Assembly: GCA_949297765.1 (NCBI GenBank) | Contig: CASFTV010000023.1 | Location: 1-60,847 of the forward strand | Length of the DNA: 60,847 nucleotides | Source of the DNA: an uncultured bacterium | GTDB lineage: Bacteria > Verrucomicrobiota > Lentisphaeria > Victivallales > UBA1829 | Reading direction: 5' to 3' | Shown: positions 25,198 through 32,972 of the stretch, piece by piece | How the letters are laid out: each line of letters begins with the position of its first letter | Numbering within the stretch: position 1 is the stretch's first letter | The notes under the pieces: generated by a model | Database searches by the model: none | What the model saw: only the letters and a program-made list of their open reading frames with translations | Told to the model about the DNA's origin: nothing | Program-made: the position numbers and the translations under genes

Positions 25198-25199
25198 TT
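25161..25199 (+). terminator. Rho-independent terminator of the candidate RNA
   Basis: AACGGAGCG (25161-25169) pairs with CGCTCCGTT (25184-25192), followed by TTTTATTT. Confidence 0.85.
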
Positions 25200-25215
25200 T
25201 GGAAACGAAACAGCA

Positions 25216-25255
25216 GAAAGGACGGTGCGGAACAACTATTCCGCACCGTCCTTTC
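25216..25255. terminator. 17-bp stem hairpin closing cluster A
   Basis: Arms 25216-25232 and 25239-25255 are perfect reverse complements around CAACTA. On the minus strand it follows the stop of the secreted-protein gene by 27 bases and is followed by a T-rich stretch (CTGCTGTTTCGTTT), so it most likely ends the leftward operon. Confidence 0.8.
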
Positions 25256-25282
25256 GCATCTTCGGATCAGATGAAGTCCGGA

Positions 25283-26029
25283 TTATTCCGGCTGGAACGT
25301 GAGTGTGAACTCCCATTTCCACACGGTTCCGGCGGGATGTGTGACCGGTTTTGCAGTCCACTTCGCCGGCGGATTGACAAGGATCGTAAAGTCTTTTCCC
25401 CCCCACATGCGGGAATCCATATAGGAGAAGGAGATCTCTTTTCCGCCGGAGAAGGCAAGGATTCCCTTTTCGGTGGAGATGCGCAGGGAATCCCCATCCA
25501 GACGGAATTTCGGATTATAGGTTTCCGGAAGGACCTTGAACTCCTCCTGGCCTCTGCGAATCACCTGAACACCTCTTCCGAAGAGAGAAGCGGGCATGAC
25601 GACATTGGTCTGAAAAAGCCGGAGATGCGTCTGCAAATCAATTTTCTGCGTGACTTCGGACTGAATGGAGATCCGGTTCGGTTCCATGACACAGACCACC
25701 TGATAGTCTGCCGCATCCTTGAATTTTTTATTGCTGAGGGTGGACTTGACCGTGAAAGAGAGTTTTTCTCCGTCCCGTTTGAAAACCGCTTTTTTTGAGA
25801 AGTCCCACGTCTGGAAGAAGCGGGCATCATGTTTTTCCATGCCTTCCGGGATCTTGTAGTTTCCCATCAGATTGACGGCATGGATCAGAGGAACCCCTTG
25901 ATAGCGAATATCCTGAATAAATCCGTTCGCCCCGATTTTTGCCGAAAAACCGGGACTCTGGTACACCTCTGCATAGGAGCAGATGCTCAGTGCCATTGTA
26001 CAGAGTCCTGTGAGAAATAATTTTTTCAT
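25283..26029 (-). CDS. secreted beta-sandwich protein of cluster A, function unknown
   Basis: A 248-residue protein with a signal peptide (MKKLFLTGLCTMALSICSYA). The mature part alternates strands (FSAKIGANGFIQDIRYQG, SFTVKSTLSNK, RISIQSEVTQKID, WKWEFTLTFQPE) and looks like a single beta-sandwich, comparable to domains that bind or process glycans. No catalytic motif is recognised. It is the last gene of cluster A, 40 bases after the GH2 gene, and would be co-transcribed with it. Confidence 0.65.
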   Translation of the reverse strand: MKKLFLTGLCTMALSICSYAEVYQSPGFSAKIGANGFIQDIRYQGVPLIHAVNLMGNYKIPEGMEKHDARFFQTWDFSKKAVFKRDGEKLSFTVKSTLSNKKFKDAADYQVVCVMEPNRISIQSEVTQKIDLQTHLRLFQTNVVMPASLFGRGVQVIRRGQEEFKVLPETYNPKFRLDGDSLRISTEKGILAFSGGKEISFSYMDSRMWGGKDFTILVNPPAKWTAKPVTHPAGTVWKWEFTLTFQPE

Positions 26030-26069
26030 TTTTTGTTTTCCTTTCTTTCTCTGTTTTTGAATCGGGAGA

Positions 26070-29000
26070 TCAGAATTTTTCTCCGGTCAGGCCGATCAGA
26101 CCGATGACCGCTTTTCCATGACTTTTCAGAACGATATCCCGGATTTTCTTCTCCGGATGAGGATTGATCCATTCAAAGAGAAAAACCGCTACAATTCCTC
26201 TCTTGTTCATACCGGTCCATACACATTCACAGCGGGATCGCTTCGGAGCCGGAGCCCACCAGTCTCCAATGGTGTCCGGAGCGATGATCGGAATTTTCAC
26301 CGTTTCACCGGTCTCGTATGTCACGACATATTCTCCGACTTCATTCGGACTCGTTTCTGAAATCCACGCTCCGGAATGGAGGAACAGCAGCCGTTTCATC
26401 GCACCTCCTACCGCAACAGCCTTCGATTCCGGCTTGAATTTCAGCTGCGGATTTGCGGACTGCACCACGCAGGACCTTCCGCCGTTCTCCTCCGGTTTGA
26501 TCACATCAAAGGGCACCATGCCGAACAGGCGTTTCCCGACGGGGAACGGGGAAAGATCATTTGAGGGTCCCTGATCGGTCCATCCTCCTTTACCGTCACG
26601 CTCCACGGGATCGGAGAACCCCATATTTGCGGCGTCGCGCAGGGAAATGAACTCCGCCGCCGCATACGAGAGCGGAGCGTGTTTCGGACGAGGAAGACCG
26701 GCAAACGGTTTTGCATCTTTCCGGGTGGAATCATCCAGAACGGTCTCCAGCAGCTGCCGGGCGAAACGGGCGGCGGCGGAATCGTTTTTCAGAGTTTTTG
26801 TCACATCGGCCTGACAGAACAGGATATCGCCTTTCCCCAGTTTGAGATGCGCAGCGACCATCCCGAACCGCCCGGCGCCCCAATAAGTGGTATCGGATCC
26901 GACCAGCAGCGCACAGGAGGAAACCGGGGCAATGCAGGCGTGGTAAACGGACCAGTCTTTCTGATTCCAGCCGAAGAAATGCTCCTGCGTGAATCCCTGC
27001 ATTGCCGGATGGTCAAAACGGACGATTTCCGAGAACATTCCCGGGCCTGCAAGCATATATTCCAGCTCCATCAGGAAAGGAATCCGTCCGAGGAAGGACT
27101 GCTCGAAAACAAGGATGCGTTTTCCGTTCTCCGCAAACTTCCGGATTGTTTCCGCCGCATCAGAAACTTTGCTGTCGATGGAGTCCGATCCGATGACCAG
27201 GATGTCGAAGGAGTCCAGATTCCGGAAATCGCGGATCGTCTGAAATGGAAGCCGGAACGCCTGAAGCAGTTTCATGGAGGAATAGGGTTTGAGTCCGCCG
27301 AAAACCGAGGAAGTATCGTAGAGCGCGATCTTCTTTTCCGTCGGAATCGCACGGAAAAGATCGGCGCGGCCGCGCACAAACAGATTCCGATCCCGTTCAC
27401 AGAGAATCTTCCCGTCGGAAAGGAGACGATGAACCAGACGGAACGCCCCGGCCGACCCGGGAGCCCGGAATTTCACCGGCAGCGTTTTCTTCGCTCCAAC
27501 ATCCAGGTCTCCGACCGGGACTGCCGTCCGGGAGACCGGTTTTCCATTCTGTTCCAGGACCAGTTCAAACACAACATTTTTCTGAGGAGTCTCACTGTTG
27601 TTGACCGCGTTCAGAACGGTTCGGATCTCTTCTCCGCTGAAACGGTTGGGCGCAAGATAGTCCAGAACCGCAATCACCGGGGAATTGACGCGCGCCAGAT
27701 AGCGGAACGCATCGGTCTTACGGAATGTGACAGATTCAAACGGCCACGCATTGCTCAGAGTCAGATAGGGATTGGCGATATTTTCATATCCGTCATATTC
27801 CGGCCAGAGTTTGCGATAGGGCTCCAGATTCAGTTCCGTATAGATTCCGCGGCCGAGATCCCGTTGGAACACTGTATTTCGCGCGCCCCAGTTCCGCACC
27901 CAGTGGAGGATGAGGAAACTGTGCTCGGGATGCTCCCGCTGCCACAAATCAAGCGCATAGAGGTATTTCTCCCATTCCGGCTGAGGAGCGTCTTCCGATT
28001 TCCAGAGATGGTCGAAAAGGTACGAGAACGAATGCTCGCTCATATAGCAGGTTTCACCATTCATGATCGGAGGCATTTTTTCTCCGTAGTATTTGCGGAC
28101 GGTCCGGATCAGCAGTTCGGCGACCGGTTCACACTCCGCGATCGTGGAATTGTTGATCGTTCCGGTATAGTCATGGGTGTCGATATAATCGAATTTTTCC
28201 GTATCGTGCATCTCCTTGACATTGGAAGCATCCTTCCAGAAGCGGCCGGAGGAGTTGGTGGTCGGGCGCTGCTGTTTGTCAACGCGATGGAACAGGTCGT
28301 AGAGATTGTTCAGAAGTCTTGTCACACGGGGATCCTCGTACTGGCGGATTTCGTTGCCGAAACTGTAGGTCGCAATGGAGGGATGGGAGTAGGAACGCCG
28401 AATCCGTTCCTTCATTTTCTGAACGAATTCCGGGAGAAGATTTCCCTGTTTGTCACATGCTCCATCAAAACCCTTGACGGCGATTTCCTCCGCTTTTTTC
28501 GCATTTTTGATCGCTGTTTCCGGATAGCTCAGCTCATCGGTGATCAGGATCCCCAGCTCATCAAACGTATCATACCAGAGACGGGGTGCGGTTGAGGAAT
28601 GCATCCGGACATGGTTCAGATTGCCATCCGAAAACAGACTCTTCAGATAACGGCGGAGGCTGTTCCGTGCGTTGAAGCGAAACGCATGGAAATATCCATG
28701 CCGGAATCCTGGAATCATTTCATCAAAACTTCTGCAGAATCCGCGCAGGAAAACGGGTTTTCCGTTCAAGACGAAATTTCCATTTTCAACTCCGAACGTC
28801 CGAACACCGAATCGCTGAACTCCACTCACTTCTCCGCGGGCATTGCGAACCCGGATGCCGTAGAGAAACGGCGATTCGCAGCTCCAGAGCTTCGGATTTT
28901 CCAGATGTGCGGTGCCGGAAACAAGAGCAAGACCGTCTTCCAAATAGCGCTTCCCGAAAGCGACTGTTCCGGCTTTCCGGCCGCTGTTCCACTCGAAGAT

Positions 29001-29795
29001 CTCCCCGGTCCAGCGGTCCGTATCCGCGGGAGCGGAGGAACCGGAAAGGATACATTCAAAGAAGACGTCCTTCCGATTCGGACGGGTCGTCACAAGGATG
29101 TTTGCCGTATATGCCTGCGGACGGACATCCAGATAGACCAGATCCGTAATTCCCGCCAGTCCGCCCCATCCCCACGGCTGAACAGGATGTCCGCTGTGAA
29201 ACAGGCGTACTGCCACAGTATTCTTTCCCGGACGCAGAGCATCTGTCACATCATAGCTCTGCGGGATATGCGGACCGCGATAATGAACTTGCGGAATGAA
29301 GCGAGGCCCCTCGCCAACCTTTCTGCCGTTGACATAGACCGTATAATCGCCGAGCACTTCATCGAAACTCAGCACCGCCCGTTCCTTCGGGCCGAGCGCG
29401 GGAAGCTGGAACTCTCTGCGGAACCATGCCACGCCTCCCCATGTGCGGGTCTCCTTCGGCAGAGCCTCGATCATGGCTTTCCAGGTCGTATCGGCGGGAA
29501 CCTTCATCCGGAACGGCACATGGATATTGTTGGGGACCACATCCTGTTCCCAGGAGGAATCGTCGAAATCCGCCTCATAATACCGTTTCAGAGTCCCCTC
29601 GTCACGCGGATTGTTTTTCCGGTCCGAGGAGACCTTCTTCAGCTTCCACCAGCCGCCGAGCGACATCCGTTTCAGGTGGGGCAGATAAATATCCGAAGTC
29701 CGCGGGTCCGGCTGATACGTCTCCGGTCCCGGGACCGCTCCCGTCAGAACCCATGCGGAAAAAAAGGCAAGACATCCGCAAAGAATTGATTTCAT
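26070..29795 (-). CDS. secreted glycoside hydrolase family 2 enzyme with C-terminal accessory domain
   Basis: A 1241-residue exported enzyme (signal peptide ending WVLTGA). Residues about 45-225 form the GH2 sugar-binding domain (WFRREFQL, YVNGRKVGEG), about 230-340 the immunoglobulin-like domain, about 340-640 the TIM barrel. GNE gives the acid/base Glu482 and NGE the nucleophile Glu581, a normal spacing for GH2. Residues about 850-1030 resemble a glutamine-amidotransferase-like fold without its catalytic Cys. Residues 1046-1241 are an accessory domain shared with both cluster B glycosidases (GGWTDQG, IGDWW, NPHPEKKI). Substrate is unknown; beta-galactoside or beta-glucuronide activity is typical of the family. 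It follows the pseudopilin gene by 45 bases. Confidence 0.85.
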   Translation of the reverse strand: MKSILCGCLAFFSAWVLTGAVPGPETYQPDPRTSDIYLPHLKRMSLGGWWKLKKVSSDRKNNPRDEGTLKRYYEADFDDSSWEQDVVPNNIHVPFRMKVPADTTWKAMIEALPKETRTWGGVAWFRREFQLPALGPKERAVLSFDEVLGDYTVYVNGRKVGEGPRFIPQVHYRGPHIPQSYDVTDALRPGKNTVAVRLFHSGHPVQPWGWGGLAGITDLVYLDVRPQAYTANILVTTRPNRKDVFFECILSGSSAPADTDRWTGEIFEWNSGRKAGTVAFGKRYLEDGLALVSGTAHLENPKLWSCESPFLYGIRVRNARGEVSGVQRFGVRTFGVENGNFVLNGKPVFLRGFCRSFDEMIPGFRHGYFHAFRFNARNSLRRYLKSLFSDGNLNHVRMHSSTAPRLWYDTFDELGILITDELSYPETAIKNAKKAEEIAVKGFDGACDKQGNLLPEFVQKMKERIRRSYSHPSIATYSFGNEIRQYEDPRVTRLLNNLYDLFHRVDKQQRPTTNSSGRFWKDASNVKEMHDTEKFDYIDTHDYTGTINNSTIAECEPVAELLIRTVRKYYGEKMPPIMNGETCYMSEHSFSYLFDHLWKSEDAPQPEWEKYLYALDLWQREHPEHSFLILHWVRNWGARNTVFQRDLGRGIYTELNLEPYRKLWPEYDGYENIANPYLTLSNAWPFESVTFRKTDAFRYLARVNSPVIAVLDYLAPNRFSGEEIRTVLNAVNNSETPQKNVVFELVLEQNGKPVSRTAVPVGDLDVGAKKTLPVKFRAPGSAGAFRLVHRLLSDGKILCERDRNLFVRGRADLFRAIPTEKKIALYDTSSVFGGLKPYSSMKLLQAFRLPFQTIRDFRNLDSFDILVIGSDSIDSKVSDAAETIRKFAENGKRILVFEQSFLGRIPFLMELEYMLAGPGMFSEIVRFDHPAMQGFTQEHFFGWNQKDWSVYHACIAPVSSCALLVGSDTTYWGAGRFGMVAAHLKLGKGDILFCQADVTKTLKNDSAAARFARQLLETVLDDSTRKDAKPFAGLPRPKHAPLSYAAAEFISLRDAANMGFSDPVERDGKGGWTDQGPSNDLSPFPVGKRLFGMVPFDVIKPEENGGRSCVVQSANPQLKFKPESKAVAVGGAMKRLLFLHSGAWISETSPNEVGEYVVTYETGETVKIPIIAPDTIGDWWAPAPKRSRCECVWTGMNKRGIVAVFLFEWINPHPEKKIRDIVLKSHGKAVIGLIGLTGEKF

Positions 29796-29840
29796 TCGTT
29801 TTTCCTTTCTCTGTTTTTATTTTTATTTCCACTTATTTGT

Positions 29841-30563
29841 TCAATCTTTTCCGTAAGGATAAAAATTCCGGTCGACGCTTTCCAGCTGTCGATTCAGGGA
29901 CGCGGGAGCCATCGACGCAACATGACCGTCGAAAAAGAATCCGTTGGCCTTCTGCAGATGCCGATAGGCGATATACCCCTCAGTCAGACTTGTATCTTCT
30001 CCTTGTTCAAGATAGTAGGCAAGAAGATAGTTGGTCTTGTAGTCACTAAAAGTCCCGTTCTTTCCGGAGACTTCCGCCATTGCAATCTTCTCCGAAGGCG
30101 ATTTAACCCGGTTCATCTTATAGTATGCCAGAATATATTGTCCGCTTGCCAAAGGCGGGTCAGGAATTGTCGATCTCTGCGTTTTTCCAAATCCGTAGGC
30201 GGTCTTCGCATATTTGTGTCTCGGCCACGTTGTAAAGGGGACCTTGGCACACACAAAACGAGCTTCCCAGTAATTGGGGTAGTTTTTATCATATTTGATG
30301 CCGACCAGATCCAGAAATTCCTTGTTTGCATGAATCGTCCCGTTATCATTGCCCCAGTGATTGGGAACTGACATATCGTTGTTCTGCTGGGCATACATCA
30401 GCCAGCCGAGGGCAATCTGCTTCACCTGTCCGGCACAAGTCATCATATTGGCCTTCTCCCGTGCGCTGTTCAGAGCCGGAAGAAGGACCCCGGCAAGGAT
30501 CGCGATGATCGCTATTACGACCAGAAGCTCTATCAAGGTAAATCTTTTAACCATCCTTCTCAT
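29841..30563 (-). CDS. pseudopilin-like protein with H-x9-DG motif (cluster A, first)
   Basis: A 240-residue protein starting [20 protein letters not shown], the type IV pilin/type II secretion N-terminal helix. The rest is a globular head with [16 protein letters not shown] after the helix and [16 protein letters not shown] near the end (H-x9-DG), a layout typical of PVC bacteria. The residue before the Phe-Thr is Arg, not the Gly normally cut by prepilin peptidase. GGGAGG lies six bases before the ATG. It probably assembles in or sits on the inner membrane; the link to the neighbouring glycosidase is from context. Confidence 0.85.
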   Translation of the reverse strand: MRRMVKRFTLIELLVVIAIIAILAGVLLPALNSAREKANMMTCAGQVKQIALGWLMYAQQNNDMSVPNHWGNDNGTIHANKEFLDLVGIKYDKNYPNYWEARFVCAKVPFTTWPRHKYAKTAYGFGKTQRSTIPDPPLASGQYILAYYKMNRVKSPSEKIAMAEVSGKNGTFSDYKTNYLLAYYLEQGEDTSLTEGYIAYRHLQKANGFFFDGHVASMAPASLNRQLESVDRNFYPYGKD

Positions 30564-30629
30564 CTTATCCTCCCTTGTTTTATTTTATAATCAGCTTCTG
30601 CTGCATCGCCGTTCCGGAAAATCAGGAGA

Positions 30630-30652
30630 TGGAAATCCCCCGGGATTTTCAT
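30630..30652. other. intergenic hairpin between the two pseudopilin genes
   Basis: GGAAATCC and GGATTTTC form a short inverted repeat around a C/G-rich loop in the 161-bp spacer 30564-30724. It could tune relative expression by attenuation or mRNA processing; there is no T tract. Confidence 0.35.
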
Positions 30653-30724
30653 CCCCGTCATCTCTTCCTTCTCCGCAAATTCATTCAATTCTGCACAAGA
30701 CTGTAGCAAATTCATAAATCCTCA

Positions 30725-31495
30725 TCACCGGGCATACCAGTACATGGACGGTTTGAACTGAAGGGGATTGGTAATCCGCGCTGCACTTTCCTTCAGATTG
30801 GCAACATGACCGTCATAAAAGGAAAAATTGATGGTTCGCCGTCCGCCATGACGGTATGCCAGATAGCTGCGGACATCTCCGCTGATCACAGCTCCGTTCA
30901 CAGGGATTTGTTCATCCGCATACTGAAGGTAGGTGCTCAACAACGTCATCTCCGCGCTGTATACACCGCTCCCGCACGGAGCCTGAAACGTTTCTATTAA
31001 AAAAGCCTTTGCTGAGGGTGACTTGACCATACTGGACGGTTTGATATAATTTTCCGAATGCCAGTAATTGTTTGGCAGAATTCCTGTGATATTTTGCAGC
31101 CCGTAAAATGCCGGACCAACAACCCACTTTTTCGAAGAATATATTTCCCGTGCCTTGGGACAAATGTTTTTCATGTCCCAATAGTGGGAATACATCGGAT
31201 TCGACGTGTCATATTTAATTCCGGCAATCCCCAGGAAAGTCCGGTTCGCACTCCACAAGGCATCCACCTTATTGCCCATGGGTCCCTCTTGCACCGGCAT
31301 AAGCCAGCCATCGTAACTGTCGCAGTAAATGAGGGCGGAGGTTGTCATCGTTTTCATCTGGTTCAGACACTGCGTCTGATACGCCATTTCCCTTGCTTTA
31401 TTCAAGGCAGGAAGAAGCATCCCTGCAAGAATTGCTATAATTGCAATCACGATAAGAAGTTCTATCAGAGTAAAAAACCTTCTCCTTTGTTTCAT
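30725..31495 (-). CDS. pseudopilin-like protein with H-x9-DG motif (cluster A, second)
   Basis: A 256-residue paralogue of the neighbouring pseudopilin. It starts MKQRRRFFTLIELLIVIAII, then CLNQMKTMTTSALIYCDSYD, and ends with YRHGGRRTINFSFYDGHVA. The pre-helix residues are Arg-Phe, so the canonical Gly at -1 is missing again. AAGGAGA precedes the ATG. It follows the regulator gene by 45 bases, so regulator, both pseudopilins and the hydrolase are probably one transcript. Confidence 0.85.
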   Translation of the reverse strand: MKQRRRFFTLIELLIVIAIIAILAGMLLPALNKAREMAYQTQCLNQMKTMTTSALIYCDSYDGWLMPVQEGPMGNKVDALWSANRTFLGIAGIKYDTSNPMYSHYWDMKNICPKAREIYSSKKWVVGPAFYGLQNITGILPNNYWHSENYIKPSSMVKSPSAKAFLIETFQAPCGSGVYSAEMTLLSTYLQYADEQIPVNGAVISGDVRSYLAYRHGGRRTINFSFYDGHVANLKESAARITNPLQFKPSMYWYAR

Positions 31496-31540
31496 GCTTT
31501 TCTCCTTATTTTATTATCACGTTTCATTTCAGCAATTTCT

Positions 31541-32566
31541 TTACCGAAGAATCAGAGGAAGAGAAATTTTACGAATTCCCATTCCCGCATTGTCTTTCTT
31601 CAACTGCAGTTTCACCAGATCCGCGGTTTCCGCGGCAAGCTCATCAAACAACGGTTTGTAACAGATTTCATGAAATCCCGCATCCTGCGGCAGAGAATCG
31701 GCATTGTGAACAATCGCACAGGTCTTCGCCAGATCCGGGTTCAGACTCATCAGCAGGTCAACCACTTCATTATTGAACAGCAGCGTATCGCAGACGGCAT
31801 CAACCGGGATTCCATAGCGAATGATCTTCGCAAGCTCATCCAGCGACGTCGTATAATCCTTCAGGAAAAAATTCTCATTCAGCGGCACTCCCGCCTCTGC
31901 GAATGCCCGCCGGAATCCGGGGAATGAGGCATTCCATTCATACATGTCATGAAGGAAAACGATATTTTTTCTTCCCTCTTTCAACAGTTGTTTTCCACAC
32001 CGGTATCCCCAGTCCTCGTAATCGAAAAAAGCAGAACCAGACGACACATTACAAGGATTGAACGAAAAAACAACCGGAAGATCCATCTGTCTCAATTCCT
32101 TCATGAACGTATTGGATCCACAGCAGACAAGCGCATCCAGCTGTTCATCCTGAATTTCCCGGATCACTCCATCCGGATCGGAAGTCCCGACCGTGACCAG
32201 ATGCACTACCGCCGGAATGGATACCAGCTGTTTCAGAAGCGCTCCCACTGCGCAGCCGAGATACTTGTCCAGATGCACGGTGCGGCCATCTCCGACCATC
32301 ACGCCGACCACCGGCAGTTTTTTCCCGAGCGCGACTGTCGAAGGTTTTGCCGGATTGGTGAACGAACCGATTCCCCGCTTGCCGATAATATGCCCTTCCG
32401 CAGTCAGCTCCTTCATCGCCTTGCTGACCGTGGTCCGGCTCACGCCGAACTTTTCCGACAGCTCCTGAATCGTCGGAATCTGCACCGCCTTCCCGCCTGA
32501 CCGGAGAATCAGATTCATCACATACCGGCGGATTTTCTGATATTCTGCAATTCCGATGTTCGTCAT
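31541..32566 (-). CDS. GntR-type winged-helix regulator with LacI-like sensor domain (cluster A)
   Basis: A 341-residue transcription factor. Residues 8-72 are a GntR winged helix ([43 protein letters not shown]); residues about 85-335 resemble periplasmic binding proteins (PVVGVMVGDG, DALVCCGSN, GYRCGKQLLKEGRKNIVFL). Such hybrids sense sugars in GntR/AraR regulators. It is paralogous to the regulator at 52826, with near-identical DNA-reading helix, so both may bind related sites. It is first in its operon, downstream of a consensus promoter with a 10-bp-period repeat. Confidence 0.88.
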   Translation of the reverse strand: MTNIGIAEYQKIRRYVMNLILRSGGKAVQIPTIQELSEKFGVSRTTVSKAMKELTAEGHIIGKRGIGSFTNPAKPSTVALGKKLPVVGVMVGDGRTVHLDKYLGCAVGALLKQLVSIPAVVHLVTVGTSDPDGVIREIQDEQLDALVCCGSNTFMKELRQMDLPVVFSFNPCNVSSGSAFFDYEDWGYRCGKQLLKEGRKNIVFLHDMYEWNASFPGFRRAFAEAGVPLNENFFLKDYTTSLDELAKIIRYGIPVDAVCDTLLFNNEVVDLLMSLNPDLAKTCAIVHNADSLPQDAGFHEICYKPLFDELAAETADLVKLQLKKDNAGMGIRKISLPLILR

Positions 32567-32579
32567 TTTTTCATCACAG

Positions 32580-32643
32580 GTTTATATTAGTTTATAAAGT
32601 GCGGCTTTTATGTAATTATAGAACAGAAGCGGGAAAATGTCAA
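32580..32643 (-). promoter_or_regulatory. consensus promoter and direct-repeat operator of cluster A
   Basis: On the minus strand TTGACA (32638-32643), 17 bp, TATAAT (32615-32620), both perfect consensus. About 20 bases downstream of the -10, GTTTATA occurs twice on the + strand (32580-32586 and 32590-32596) with a 10-bp period, i.e. TATAAAC repeated on the transcribed strand. The position suits an autoregulatory operator. Confidence 0.75.
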
Positions 32644-32972
32644 GACCTTTCCGATAAAAAATTTCAAGATTTTTCGGAAGAGGGAGATGGGGAATGCTGC
32701 GATTTCCGAATCGGAAAGGTTGGATTTTTTTGTTCCGGAACTTGTTTTTTGCCGTTGCGGAGATACATTATTCCTTCATGATTTCCGTATTGCACCGGCG
32801 GCGGAAACGCCGTGCAGGAAGAGGGGTCCCGCGGCGGAGAAAAACCGATCCGTCCGCGCTGTGCCGATCGAACTTGTTCGGGAAAAGCTCCGCATCCGCA
32901 CGATCCCCGTTCTTCCCCGGAGCAGCGAAGAGATCCGGAAGATTCAATGAACTTATTTATTCGCGGCAGGGA
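32644..32972. other. gene-free stretch upstream of UPF0371
   Basis: About 330 bp between the divergent cluster A promoter and the UPF0371 start. Open frames cross it but are Arg/Ser-rich and lack start signals. Only weak promoter-like elements are visible (TTGCCG and TATTCC around 32750-32775). I see no repeat or RNA gene in it. Confidence 0.5.

Noticed and set aside
24722-25246. A 174-codon minus-strand ORF, and a 172-codon one in another frame, across the candidate RNA.
   Set aside because: Ser/Arg/Phe-rich, no motif or ribosome binding site, and both run antisense to the promoter and terminator; neither looks like a protein.
32694-32972. An N-terminal extension of 93 residues for the UPF0371 gene.
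   Set aside because: The extension is Arg/Ser-rich, begins without a ribosome binding site, and the family's usual N-terminus starts at the Met-Met at 32973, preceded by GGCAGGGA.
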